Shown piece by piece: positions 1-6,136 of a stretch of DNA of 10,309 nt. Source of the DNA: an uncultured Prevotellaceae bacterium. GTDB lineage: Bacteria; Bacteroidota; Bacteroidia; Bacteroidales; Muribaculaceae. The DNA is taken from contig CAMGFF010000060.1 in the NCBI GenBank assembly GCA_946055125.1, positions 1 to 10,309 of the forward strand, read 5' to 3'. The position numbers and the translations under genes were made by a program. How positions within the stretch are numbered: position 1 is the first letter of the stretch; each line of letters starts with the position of its first letter. The notes beneath the pieces were generated by a model. The model had not been told where the DNA came from. It ran no database searches and saw only the letters and a program-made list of their open reading frames with translations.

Positions 1-47
1 TAGTTGAGATTGGCCTGAAACCACTGAAATACCGTCAATATATCCAT
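1..47 (-). CDS. Partial gene start, possibly DedA-family membrane protein
   Basis: An ATG on the minus strand at 47-45 opens a frame that runs without a stop to the left edge. It reads MDILTVFQWFQANLN, and the last two bases (TA) begin a probable tyrosine codon. A promoter-like box lies just upstream (64-94), which supports a real gene start. An N-terminus ending in a Trp-Phe stretch followed by NLNY resembles, from memory, the start of Bacteroidales DedA-family proteins. Those are polytopic inner-membrane proteins linked to undecaprenyl-phosphate or phospholipid flipping. Fifteen residues cannot prove the family. The gene points away from the sulfatase in the same direction of transcription, but 230 bases and its own promoter candidate separate them. 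Confidence 0.4.
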   Translation of the reverse strand, partial: MDILTVFQWFQANLN

Positions 48-63
48 AAATCCAATTTTTCTG

Positions 64-94
64 CAAATTTACACAAAATTTGAACAAATCGAAA
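64..94 (-). promoter_or_regulatory. Bacteroidetes-type promoter candidate for the left-edge gene
   Basis: Read on the minus strand, bases 71-64 are TAAATTTG, a full match to the Bacteroidetes -7 box TAnnTTTG. Nineteen bases upstream, 94-91 read TTTC, a three-of-four match to the -33 box TTTG. Transcription would start about ten bases before the ATG at 47, giving a very short leader. No strong Shine-Dalgarno sequence is seen, which is normal in this phylum. The boxes are seen directly; promoter activity is inferred. Confidence 0.4.
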
Positions 95-131
95 GCAGTG
101 CGTATCAAAATTGTTAAAAACAGTACCCATA

Positions 132-143
132 ATGACGCGTCAT
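132..143. repeat. Perfect 12-base palindrome ATGACGCGTCAT
   Basis: Bases 132-143 read the same on both strands. The site lies about 40 bases upstream of the promoter candidate at 64-94, so it could be a dimeric regulator site. It also sits immediately beside the left arm of the inverted repeat at 143-221. The symmetry is seen; any function is inference. Confidence 0.35.
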
Positions 144-221
144 AGGGACACCGGCCCTCCGCCACTTCAGCAATCATCTGATTATGTGCCAGTAACGCTA
201 ACGACCATGGGTGTGTCCCTA
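143..221. repeat. Inverted repeat with TAGGGACAC arms
   Basis: TAGGGACAC at 143-151 is matched by its exact reverse complement GTGTCCCTA at 213-221, leaving 61 bases between the arms. The similarity continues imperfectly inward, with ACACC-type sequence on both sides. The enclosed stretch is GC-richer than the AT-rich leader to its left and has no convincing reading frame. It could be a remnant of a small dispersed repeat, a structured RNA, or chance. Confidence 0.35.
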
Positions 222-246
222 CATCAAAAAATCATCTCGCCGGGTT

Positions 247-259
247 GTGCATTATGCAC
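247..259. terminator. Short palindrome after the sulfatase stop, weak terminator candidate
   Basis: GTGCATTATGCAC forms a five-base stem with a three-base loop, 18 bases past the sulfatase stop codon on the minus strand. A run of six T (231-226 on the minus strand) follows about 15 bases later rather than directly after the stem. This is therefore not a standard intrinsic terminator. It is the only stem-like element close behind the gene. Confidence 0.2.
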
Positions 260-277
260 TCCTTTCAATACACAGTG

Positions 278-1807
278 CTATTGCAAAGCCTCCTGCTTCT
301 GTCCGGGATTATAGTGCCCGCCCACGGCTTCGAGGAACTCAGCTTTGAGCTTCTTCACAAGCCCGGGATTGCTTGCCGAAATATCGGTGAGCTGCGCCGG
401 CTCGGCTGCAAGGTCGAAGAGCGCGTAGTGGTCCACGGTACCAAGCTCATTGCCGGTCTCGTTGGTAACCGGCCCACTGTAGGGCGGTATCAGGGCGTAG
501 CGCCCACTGCGGTAGGCAAGTCGGCCACTGGCCTCCACCACATAGCTCTTGCGTCCTTTCTCGTCATTGCCAAGAAGTGTGCCTATGATATTCTCCGAGT
601 CAAGTCCTGCCGGCACGTCCTCACCCACCAGACTGGCAAACGATGCCAGCAGGTCCTGCTGCGACACAAGTGCATCGGTGGTGAAATGAGCCACCCGCCC
701 TTTCCAGTACACAAAGAAAGGCACGCGCGTGCCGGCTTCAAAGAGGCTGTACTTGCCACCACGAAGTCCGCCATTGGGGTCGTGAATTGAGCGTGTGCCG
801 CGTGCGCCATCGGCATATCCATCATCGAGCACCGGGCCATTGTCGCTGGTGAATATCACTATCGTGTTTTCTTCTATTCCTTTCTCCCTGAGGTATTTCA
901 GCATCTCGCCCACACACCAGTCGGTCTCAAGCACAACATCGCCGCGCGGACCGGTGCTCGACTTACCCTCAAATTCCCATGCCGGCACTCGTGGCACATG
1001 TGGCTCATGAAGCCCATAGTAGAGGAAGAACGGCTTCCCGGCCGGAACGGTATCGATGTAGCCCTTCACTTTGGCGAGAATGTCGGCCGCCATAGTGCGC
1101 TCATTCCATATTGCGCTCTTGCCGCCCTTCATGTAGCCAATGCGGGGTATGCCATTAATCACGGCATTCTGGTGCCCGTGCGACCAGCGCATCTCAAGAA
1201 GCTCGGGATTGCTCAGTGCCGTGGGTTCCCCCTTAAAGGGATGCTCATAATCCACATATATCGGGTCGTTAGGGTCGAGATTCGCAACCCGGCCGTTTTC
1301 AACATACACCGTAGGCACACGGTCCACTGTCGCCGCTATGAGGTAGGTGTAGTCGAAGCCTATGTCATTGCCTCTGGGCGTTATCTCCTTGTTCCAGTCG
1401 ATTTTTCCCTCTCCCATGCCAAGGTGCCACTTACCTATGGCCGCCGTGGAATAGCCGGCATGGCCAAACATCTTGCCTATGGTGAACTGGCTGGGGCTAA
1501 CCAGCAAAGGAGCATCTCCCGGAAGTATCTTGGCATCATCATTGCGCCAGGGATACATTCCAGTCATCAGCCCGTAGCGCGACGGTGTGGATGTGGCCGA
1601 CGATGAGTGCCCATTGGTGAAGCACCCTCCATGCTGCGCAAGATAGTCGATATTGGGTGTCGATACCGTGGCGTTGCCGTAGGCACTCACATCACCCCAC
1701 CCAAGGTCGTCGGCAATAATTATTATCACATTGGGTTTCTCGGCCGGAAAGGCCAGCAGCGGCACTGCTACGAGCGAAGCTGCAATCGAAAATTTCTTCT
1801 TGTTCAT
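278..1807 (-). CDS. Secreted Ser-type sulfatase (arylsulfatase family)
   Basis: This 509-residue protein hydrolyses sulfate esters, most likely on host or dietary glycans. Residues 1-22 form a signal peptide: a KKK start, a hydrophobic stretch, and FPA before the mature EKPN. No lipobox Cys is present, so it is probably periplasmic. Metal and active-site motifs of the type I sulfatase family are present: DD at 33-34, the STPSR motif at 73-77 completed by LMTG, GKWHLG at 125-130, DNG at 322-324, and GGK at 350-352 with GTRVP. Ser73 would be converted to formylglycine. In anaerobes this is done by the radical-SAM enzyme anSME, which is not in this window. Length is normal and the frame is intact. 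The ATG at 1807 is chosen because the signal peptide starts there. The exact substrate cannot be read from the sequence, and no SusC/SusD pair or other glycan enzyme is adjacent. Confidence 0.92.
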   Translation of the reverse strand: MNKKKFSIAASLVAVPLLAFPAEKPNVIIIIADDLGWGDVSAYGNATVSTPNIDYLAQHGGCFTNGHSSSATSTPSRYGLMTGMYPWRNDDAKILPGDAPLLVSPSQFTIGKMFGHAGYSTAAIGKWHLGMGEGKIDWNKEITPRGNDIGFDYTYLIAATVDRVPTVYVENGRVANLDPNDPIYVDYEHPFKGEPTALSNPELLEMRWSHGHQNAVINGIPRIGYMKGGKSAIWNERTMAADILAKVKGYIDTVPAGKPFFLYYGLHEPHVPRVPAWEFEGKSSTGPRGDVVLETDWCVGEMLKYLREKGIEENTIVIFTSDNGPVLDDGYADGARGTRSIHDPNGGLRGGKYSLFEAGTRVPFFVYWKGRVAHFTTDALVSQQDLLASFASLVGEDVPAGLDSENIIGTLLGNDEKGRKSYVVEASGRLAYRSGRYALIPPYSGPVTNETGNELGTVDHYALFDLAAEPAQLTDISASNPGLVKKLKAEFLEAVGGHYNPGQKQEALQ

Positions 1808-1867
1808 CGTTTCCCTTTGTTTTCATTTCAATGATTAATTTCCTGCAGCATATTCTGCAAGCAAGTG

Positions 1868-1901
1868 CAAATATATGAATTTTTCTCCAAAATCCACCAA
1901 A
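1868..1901 (-). promoter_or_regulatory. Promoter candidate for the sulfatase gene
   Basis: On the minus strand, 1875-1868 read TATATTTG, a full match to TAnnTTTG. The nearest TTTG upstream (1901-1898) is 22 bases away, slightly more than the usual 19-20, so the -33 part is weak. The predicted leader would be roughly 50 bases long. Confidence 0.35.
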
Positions 1902-1947
1902 ATCACCCCCGGAATTTATCGCTGTCTCTTGTCACGCGGTGCTTCTT

Positions 1948-1962
1948 TTCCCTGCAAGGGAA
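1948..1962. other. Hairpin TTCCCT-GCA-AGGGAA in the divergent intergenic region
   Basis: Six-base perfect arms (1948-1953 and 1957-1962) flank a three-base GCA loop. Four T follow on the plus strand and four A precede it. It lies between the two divergent promoter candidates, ending 18 bases before the -33 box of the nitroreductase promoter. It could be an operator for either gene or a weak bidirectional terminator that insulates them. No coding region ends here on the plus strand, so an operator is at least as likely. Confidence 0.35.
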
Positions 1963-1980
1963 TTTTATCGCCCCGATTGC

Positions 1981-2011
1981 TTGCTTTTCACGCTGCGTTG
2001 CACTAATTTTG
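1981..2011 (+). promoter_or_regulatory. Promoter candidate for the nitroreductase operon
   Basis: TTGC at 1981-1984 and TAATTTTG at 2004-2011 are separated by 19 bases, matching the Bacteroidetes TTTG/TAnnTTTG pattern with a complete -7 box. Transcription would begin near 2018, leaving a leader of about 35 bases before the ATG at 2053. This placement argues against the longer reading from 1939, whose start would lie upstream of the promoter. Confidence 0.55.
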
Positions 2012-2052
2012 CCATAAATTTTCAATTTGTTGTTATCTTAATTAGTAGATTT

Positions 2053-2601
2053 ATGGAAACTTTTCACGACCTATTAGTGCGTCGACGCAGCATACGCAAA
2101 TACACCGACCAAGAAATCTCGGCCGACGATGTGCAGCTCCTCCTCGAGGCTGCACTCATGGCGCCTTCTTCCAAGAACTGCCGCCCTTGGCACTTCGTCA
2201 CCGTGGAGGATAAGAAGAAACTTGAGCTCCTGAGCCACTGCAAGGACTTTGGCGCAGCTCCAATTGGAAAGTGCAGCCTCGCTATCGTGGTCAGCGCCGA
2301 CCCTGAAATAACCGACACCTGGGTGGAGGATGCTACAATCGCCGCCACTTATATCCAGCTCCAGGCCGAGGCCCTGGGATTGGGCAGCTGCTGGATTCAG
2401 ATTCGCGGCCGTTTCTCGGGCGATGATGAGCCGGCCGAGGACTATGTGAAGGCCCTGCTCGACATGCCCGCCGACCTCCCCGTGCTCTGCATCATCACCC
2501 TCGGCCACAAGGACGAGGAGCGAAAGCCTTTCAACCCCGAGAAAATGCTCTGGGAGCGCGTGCACATTGGCAAATGGATTCCTCAGGACATTGAGCAATA
2601 A
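2053..2601 (+). CDS. Nitroreductase-family FMN oxidoreductase
   Basis: This 182-residue protein belongs to the nitroreductase family: FMN-dependent, usually dimeric cytosolic enzymes using NAD(P)H. The FMN phosphate-binding start RRRSIRKY lies at residues 10-17, the APSSKNCRPWHF segment at 37-48, and GLGSCWI at 110-116. A C-terminal IITLGHKDEERKP segment matches the usual end of the fold. The physiological substrate is unknown, as for most of the family. Upstream in-frame codons reach back to an ATG at 1939, but those 38 residues are Phe/Cys-rich, unlike the family, and overlap the promoter boxes, so ATG 2053 is chosen. It is the first gene of a tight plus-strand run, 12 bases ahead of the DUF2520 gene. 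Confidence 0.9.
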   Translation: METFHDLLVRRRSIRKYTDQEISADDVQLLLEAALMAPSSKNCRPWHFVTVEDKKKLELLSHCKDFGAAPIGKCSLAIVVSADPEITDTWVEDATIAATYIQLQAEALGLGSCWIQIRGRFSGDDEPAEDYVKALLDMPADLPVLCIITLGHKDEERKPFNPEKMLWERVHIGKWIPQDIEQ

Positions 2602-2606
2602 GAACA

Positions 2607-2628
2607 AGTATCTATGCGAGTATCTATG
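2607..2628 (+). repeat. Direct repeat AGTATCTATG duplicating the start codon
   Basis: AGTATCTATG occurs at 2607-2616 and again at 2619-2628, a period of 12 bases. Each copy ends in an ATG in the same frame (2614 and 2626), so the DUF2520 gene has two candidate starts with identical upstream context. The first is preferred because the second would remove the first beta-strand of the Rossmann fold. Confidence 0.6.
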
Positions 2629-3381
2629 ATTGGTGCCGGCAATGTGGCCACTCACCTTGCCAAGGCCCTGGCCGGGAAGCACGAGATTGTGCAGGTGTTC
2701 AGCCGCTCGATGGCCAATGCCGAAACCCTGGCCCGCGCCACCGGCTGCCCTTGCGCCACCAATGTGCCCTCACGCATCACCGCCGATGCCGATTTCTACA
2801 TCATCTCGGTGAAGGACGATGCTATAGCCTCGGTCATTGAGCAGGCTCCGGCAAGCAACGCCCTGTGGGTGCACACCTCGGGCAGCGTGCCTATGAGCGT
2901 GTTTCAGGGTCGCCGTTCACGCTATGGTGTGCTCTATCCCATGCAGTCGTTCTCGAAGCAGGTGGAGGTGGACTTTGCCTCAGTGCCTCTCTTCGTGGAG
3001 GGCTGCGACGATGCCACCGCCGCGCAAGTCACCGCGCTGGCTCAAAGCCTGTCGCGCTCGGTGTTTCCCGCCGACAGCGACACGCGCCGCCGGCTCCACA
3101 TTGCCGCCGTGTTCGCCTGCAACTTCGCCAACCACATGTGGGCTCTCGCCGACGATGTGCTGCGCGACGCGGGGCTGCCTTTCTCGGTGATGCTCCCGCT
3201 TATTCGCTCCACTGTGGACAAGCTCGCGGCACTCTCACCCGCCGAGTCGCAGACGGGCCCGGCTCGCCGCCTCGACTATGCGGTAATCCAAAAGCACCTC
3301 GCCATGCTCACCGGCGACTGCCACTCCGTCTACGACTCTATCACTCAAAGTATAATTAAAAAGCACAACCCACGACCATGA
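2614..3381 (+). CDS. DUF2520 / Rossmann-fold NAD(P)-binding protein
   Basis: This 255-residue protein resembles pyrroline-5-carboxylate reductase and F420-dependent NADP oxidoreductase folds. An N-terminal dinucleotide-binding turn GAGNVATHL lies at 7-15, then VHTSGS at 86-91 and GVLYPMQSFSK at 105-115. A C-terminal all-helical DUF2520-type domain contains LHIAAVFACNF at 161-171 and TGPARRLD at 214-221. It probably binds NAD(P) and acts as a dehydrogenase or reductase, but no substrate is established for the family as far as I know. The stop overlaps the start of the HAD gene by four bases (ATGA, 3378-3381), which suggests translational coupling. The conserved coupling to a Kdo-phosphatase-like protein may hint at envelope or sugar metabolism, which is only inference. 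Confidence 0.88.
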   Translation: MRVSMIGAGNVATHLAKALAGKHEIVQVFSRSMANAETLARATGCPCATNVPSRITADADFYIISVKDDAIASVIEQAPASNALWVHTSGSVPMSVFQGRRSRYGVLYPMQSFSKQVEVDFASVPLFVEGCDDATAAQVTALAQSLSRSVFPADSDTRRRLHIAAVFACNFANHMWALADDVLRDAGLPFSVMLPLIRSTVDKLAALSPAESQTGPARRLDYAVIQKHLAMLTGDCHSVYDSITQSIIKKHNPRP

Positions 3382-3902
3382 GCTCTATCAATTTCGACCT
3401 CAGCAAAATCCGCGCCTTCGCTTTCGATGTGGATGGCGTGCTCTCGCCCTCCACTATCCCTATGTCGGAGGCCGGTGAGCCGCTTCGCATGGTGAACGTG
3501 AAAGATGGCTACGCCCTGCAGCTGGCCGTGAAAATGGGCTACTGCTTAGCAATAATCAGCGGCGCACGCACCGAGGCGGTGAAGGTGCGATTCCACGGCC
3601 TTGGCATCGCCGATGTGTTCACCGGCGTGTCGATAAAGCTCCCTTGCCTTATCAAGTGGATGGAAAAGCATGGTCTGAAGCCCGAGGAGGTGGCTTTTGT
3701 GGGCGACGACATCCCCGACCTGGAGGCAATGCGCCACGTTGCCCTCCCCATAGCTCCTGCCGACGCGGCTCCCGAAGTGAAGGAGGTGGCACGCTACATC
3801 TCGCCCATCGCCGGCGGATACGGCTGCGGTCGCGACGTGATTGAGCAAGTCATGAAAGCCCAGGGCAAGTGGCTCGACAGTCGCCACGCTTTCGGCTGGT
3901 AA
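3378..3902 (+). CDS. kdsC: KdsC-like HAD phosphatase (Kdo-8-phosphate phosphatase)
   Basis: This 174-residue cap-less HAD hydrolase has the length of the KdsC family. KdsC removes phosphate from 3-deoxy-D-manno-octulosonate 8-phosphate to give Kdo, the sugar that joins lipid A to the LPS core. HAD motif 1 is DVDGV at 17-21 (nucleophile Asp17, acid/base Asp19). NVKDGYAL at 40-47 is typical of KdsC. Motif 2 is the Ser of IISG (Ser61), motif 3 is Lys87 and motif 4 is GDDIPD at 109-114. The C-terminal GGYGCGRDVIE at 146-156 is another KdsC-like feature; this loop reaches into the neighbouring subunit's active site in characterised tetramers. The start overlaps the DUF2520 stop. The related phosphatase of nonulosonate (sialic acid-like) pathways is a possible alternative, so the substrate is probable rather than certain. 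Confidence 0.85.
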   Translation: MSSINFDLSKIRAFAFDVDGVLSPSTIPMSEAGEPLRMVNVKDGYALQLAVKMGYCLAIISGARTEAVKVRFHGLGIADVFTGVSIKLPCLIKWMEKHGLKPEEVAFVGDDIPDLEAMRHVALPIAPADAAPEVKEVARYISPIAGGYGCGRDVIEQVMKAQGKWLDSRHAFGW

Positions 3903-3943
3903 TGGCTTTATTTGTATATTCTATCTCTAAAAAAGTAACGCTA

Positions 3944-4537
3944 ATGCACCCTAATCCTCTCAGCAATCTCTCGAAATATGAGGTGCTGCTCGCCAGCAAC
4001 TCTCCGCGCCGCCGTCAGCTTCTCGCCGACCTCGGCTTGAGTTTCACAACCGTTGCCCTCCCGGGTATCGATGAATCCTATCCGGCCTCCACTCCAGCCC
4101 TCGATGTGGCTTTGGTGGTGGCGCAGGCCAAGGCGCGTGCCTACAGCTCGCTCATCACCTCCAACCAGCTCATTATCACTGCCGACACCGTGGTGATTTG
4201 CGACGGCGAAGTGATGGGTAAGCCCGCCGATGAGGCCGATGCCCGCATCATGCTGCGCCGGCTCGCGGGGAAGACTCACCATGTGGTCACGGGTGTGACT
4301 GTCTCCACCGCCTCGCGCACCGAGGTCTTCAAGGCGGTGACCGAGGTGGATTTTGCCCCACTCTCCGACGATGAAATAAACTTCTATGTGGAAACCTACC
4401 GCCCTCTCGACAAGGCCGGTGCCTACGGCATTCAGGAATGGATTGGCTGCGCCGGTATCAGTGGCATTCGCGGCAGCTTCTACAATGTGATGGGACTGCC
4501 CCTGCACCGCCTCTACACCGTCCTCGCCTCTTTCTGA
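3944..4537 (+). CDS. maf: Maf-family nucleotide pyrophosphatase
   Basis: This 197-residue protein has the Maf/Ham1 fold. The family cleaves non-canonical or excess nucleoside triphosphates to the monophosphate; the YhdE branch acts on dTTP and UTP. The motif SNSPRRRQLL lies at 18-27, GIDE at 41-44, the metal-binding ADTVV at 80-84, GKP at 92-94, THHVVTGV at 111-118 and DKAGAYGIQ at 156-164. All family signatures are intact. ATG 3944 is chosen because it places the conserved KYEVLLASNSP strand near the N-terminus, as is usual. An in-frame ATG at 3902 overlaps the kdsC stop (TAATG) and would add 14 residues, so it cannot be ruled out. It is the last gene of the plus-strand run and ends one base from mlaF. 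Confidence 0.9.
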   Translation: MHPNPLSNLSKYEVLLASNSPRRRQLLADLGLSFTTVALPGIDESYPASTPALDVALVVAQAKARAYSSLITSNQLIITADTVVICDGEVMGKPADEADARIMLRRLAGKTHHVVTGVTVSTASRTEVFKAVTEVDFAPLSDDEINFYVETYRPLDKAGAYGIQEWIGCAGISGIRGSFYNVMGLPLHRLYTVLASF

Positions 4538-4538
4538 C

Positions 4539-5309
4539 CTATTTCGCGCGAGTCGATTTCACATATTGCTTCACGCGCTGAAACAGGTCGGTGGCAAACA
4601 CAAAATCGTTGAGCGCCTGGTTGTCACTGTCGAAGATGTCGTCCTTGGTGCCGGTCCAGCCGTTGTGCCCCTTGTTCACAAAGATTATGTTCTCGCCAAT
4701 GCCCAGCACGGAGTTCATGTCGTGGGTATTGATGATGGTGGTGATGTTATACTCGCGTGTGATGTCGCTTAGCAGCTCATCAATCAATATCGAGGTCTTG
4801 GGGTCGAGGCCTGAGTTTGGCTCGTCGCAAAAAAGATACTTGGGATTGAGCGCTATGGCACGCGCTATGGCCACGCGCTTCTGCATTCCGCCGCTTATCT
4901 CCGAGGGGTATTTGTCGTCGGCTCCCTTCAGGTTCACGCGCTCTATGCAGAAGTGGGCCCGCTCAAGCTGCTCAGCGGGTGTCATGTCGGAGAACATCTT
5001 CAGCGGGAACATCACGTTGCCCAGCACAGTCTCTGAGTCGAAGAGCGCCGAGCCTTGGAAGAGCATGCCTATCTCCTTTCGTATCATCTTGCGGTCCCTG
5101 AGGTTCATCTTCATGATGTCGCGGCCATCATAGAGTATCTCTCCCTCCTCGGGCGTGACGAGCCCCACGATGCTCTTCATCAGCACCGTCTTGCCCGAGC
5201 CGCTCTGGCCTATGATGAGGTTGGTCTTGCCATCGTAGAAGGTGGCGCTTATGTCGTGCAGAATCTGCTTGTCGTCAAACGACTTGTTGATGTGTCTTAC
5301 TTCAATCAT
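4539..5309 (-). CDS. mlaF: MlaF-like ABC transporter ATPase
   Basis: This 256-residue ATP-binding subunit would power an MlaFEDB-type lipid transporter, moving phospholipid between the inner and outer membranes. Walker A GQSGSGKT is at 34-41, the Q-loop at Gln85 (MLFQGSALFDS), signature ISGGMQKR at 138-145, Walker B YLFCDEP at 158-164 followed by NSGLDP, and the H-switch at His196. The FQGSALFDS segment is typical of the MlaF branch rather than sugar or metal importers. Its stop faces the maf stop with one base between. It lies 34 bases after mlaE, so the two are surely transcribed together. No MCE-domain substrate-binding gene (mlaD) follows, because the next gene converges. Confidence 0.9.
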   Translation of the reverse strand: MIEVRHINKSFDDKQILHDISATFYDGKTNLIIGQSGSGKTVLMKSIVGLVTPEEGEILYDGRDIMKMNLRDRKMIRKEIGMLFQGSALFDSETVLGNVMFPLKMFSDMTPAEQLERAHFCIERVNLKGADDKYPSEISGGMQKRVAIARAIALNPKYLFCDEPNSGLDPKTSILIDELLSDITREYNITTIINTHDMNSVLGIGENIIFVNKGHNGWTGTKDDIFDSDNQALNDFVFATDLFQRVKQYVKSTRAK

Positions 5310-5343
5310 AACATTATTCTTTTCAGTGCCGCTGGCCGCCCCC

Positions 5344-6093
5344 CTATTGGAGCATTAAGTTGGTGAGTATCACATCGAGCAGGAGTATCACTATGCTGCT
5401 CGTTACCACCGAATTGGTGCTGGCCTTGCCCACTTCGAGCGCTCCACCTTTCACATAGTAGCCGAAGTAGCTCGCCACGCTGCTCACCACAAACGCAAAA
5501 AATAGCGACTTGATGAGCGCATACCACACATACCAGCTTATGAACTGCGTCTGTATGCCATACACATAGGTCGACACCGGCACAAGCCCCGTCACGGCAC
5601 ACACCATGTAGCCGCCCCAAAGGCTCGTGAACATGCTGAATATCACAAGCACATTGATGAACGTAACCATCGCCATCACCTTGGGCAGAACAAGGAAATT
5701 GGCCGAGTTCACGCCCATTATCTCAAGCGCGTCGATCTGCTCGGTGACTCGCATAGTGCCTATCTCCGACGCTATGTTCGACCCCACCTTGCCCGCAAGA
5801 ATAAGGCACAGTATCGACGACGAGAACTCCAGCAAGATAATCTCGCGCGTGGCAAGTCCCACAGCATAGCGCGGCATGAGCGGCGACGACGTGTTGAGAT
5901 ACATTTGAATCGTGCACACCGCACCGATAAAGATCGAAATCACTATCACCAGAGGAATCGAGTCGATTCCCAGCTTAACAATCTCATTCACATAGCGGCG
6001 GAAAAACTCCCGCCACCGGTCGGGCAGCGTGAACACCCGCCCTATAAATATGCAATAATTGCCAAACGACTTCAGCGACGACTGTATAATCAT
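5344..6093 (-). CDS. mlaE: MlaE-family ABC transporter permease
   Basis: This 249-residue inner-membrane protein is the permease partner of MlaF. It has an amphipathic N-terminus and about five hydrophobic segments, near residues 43-66, 84-108, 136-168, 188-212 and 228-247. The family signature EIGTMRVTEQIDAL lies at 110-123, in the coupling region that contacts the ATPase, followed by EIMGVN. The C-terminal GALEVGKASTNSVV at 217-230 is also typical of MlaE (DUF140). Start and length agree with the family. The leader before it carries the 14-base tandem repeat. The direction of lipid movement cannot be told from the sequence. Confidence 0.9.
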   Translation of the reverse strand: MIIQSSLKSFGNYCIFIGRVFTLPDRWREFFRRYVNEIVKLGIDSIPLVIVISIFIGAVCTIQMYLNTSSPLMPRYAVGLATREIILLEFSSSILCLILAGKVGSNIASEIGTMRVTEQIDALEIMGVNSANFLVLPKVMAMVTFINVLVIFSMFTSLWGGYMVCAVTGLVPVSTYVYGIQTQFISWYVWYALIKSLFFAFVVSSVASYFGYYVKGGALEVGKASTNSVVTSSIVILLLDVILTNLMLQ

Positions 6094-6136
6094 AAAAAAA
6101 CCTTAATAAAAAATTCACCAATATATCCCCACCCCA

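Noticed and set aside
245..1606. Open frames on the plus strand opposite the sulfatase (245-790, 998-1606)
   Set aside because: The sulfatase frame has a full set of motifs and a signal peptide; the opposite frames show none.
1939..2052. N-terminal extension of the nitroreductase from ATG 1939
   Set aside because: The 38 added residues are unlike the family, and the extension overlaps a good promoter match at 1981-2011, so the start would lie before the transcript begins.
2074..2682. 202-codon open frame on the minus strand opposite the nitroreductase
   Set aside because: It is a shadow of a clear nitroreductase gene, with no promoter or family signature.
3941..4507. 188-codon open frame on the minus strand opposite maf
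   Set aside because: The maf motifs on the plus strand are complete; the antisense product is His/Gly-rich and unrecognisable.
4546..4580. GCGCG...CGCGC arms near the maf/mlaF junction as a shared terminator
   Set aside because: The stem is only five strong pairs with a loop of over 20 bases and no T run, and it lies inside mlaF codons.
6105..6130. Possible promoter before mlaE (TATATTGG on the minus strand)
   Set aside because: The -7 match is imperfect and there is no TTTG-like box 19-20 bases upstream.
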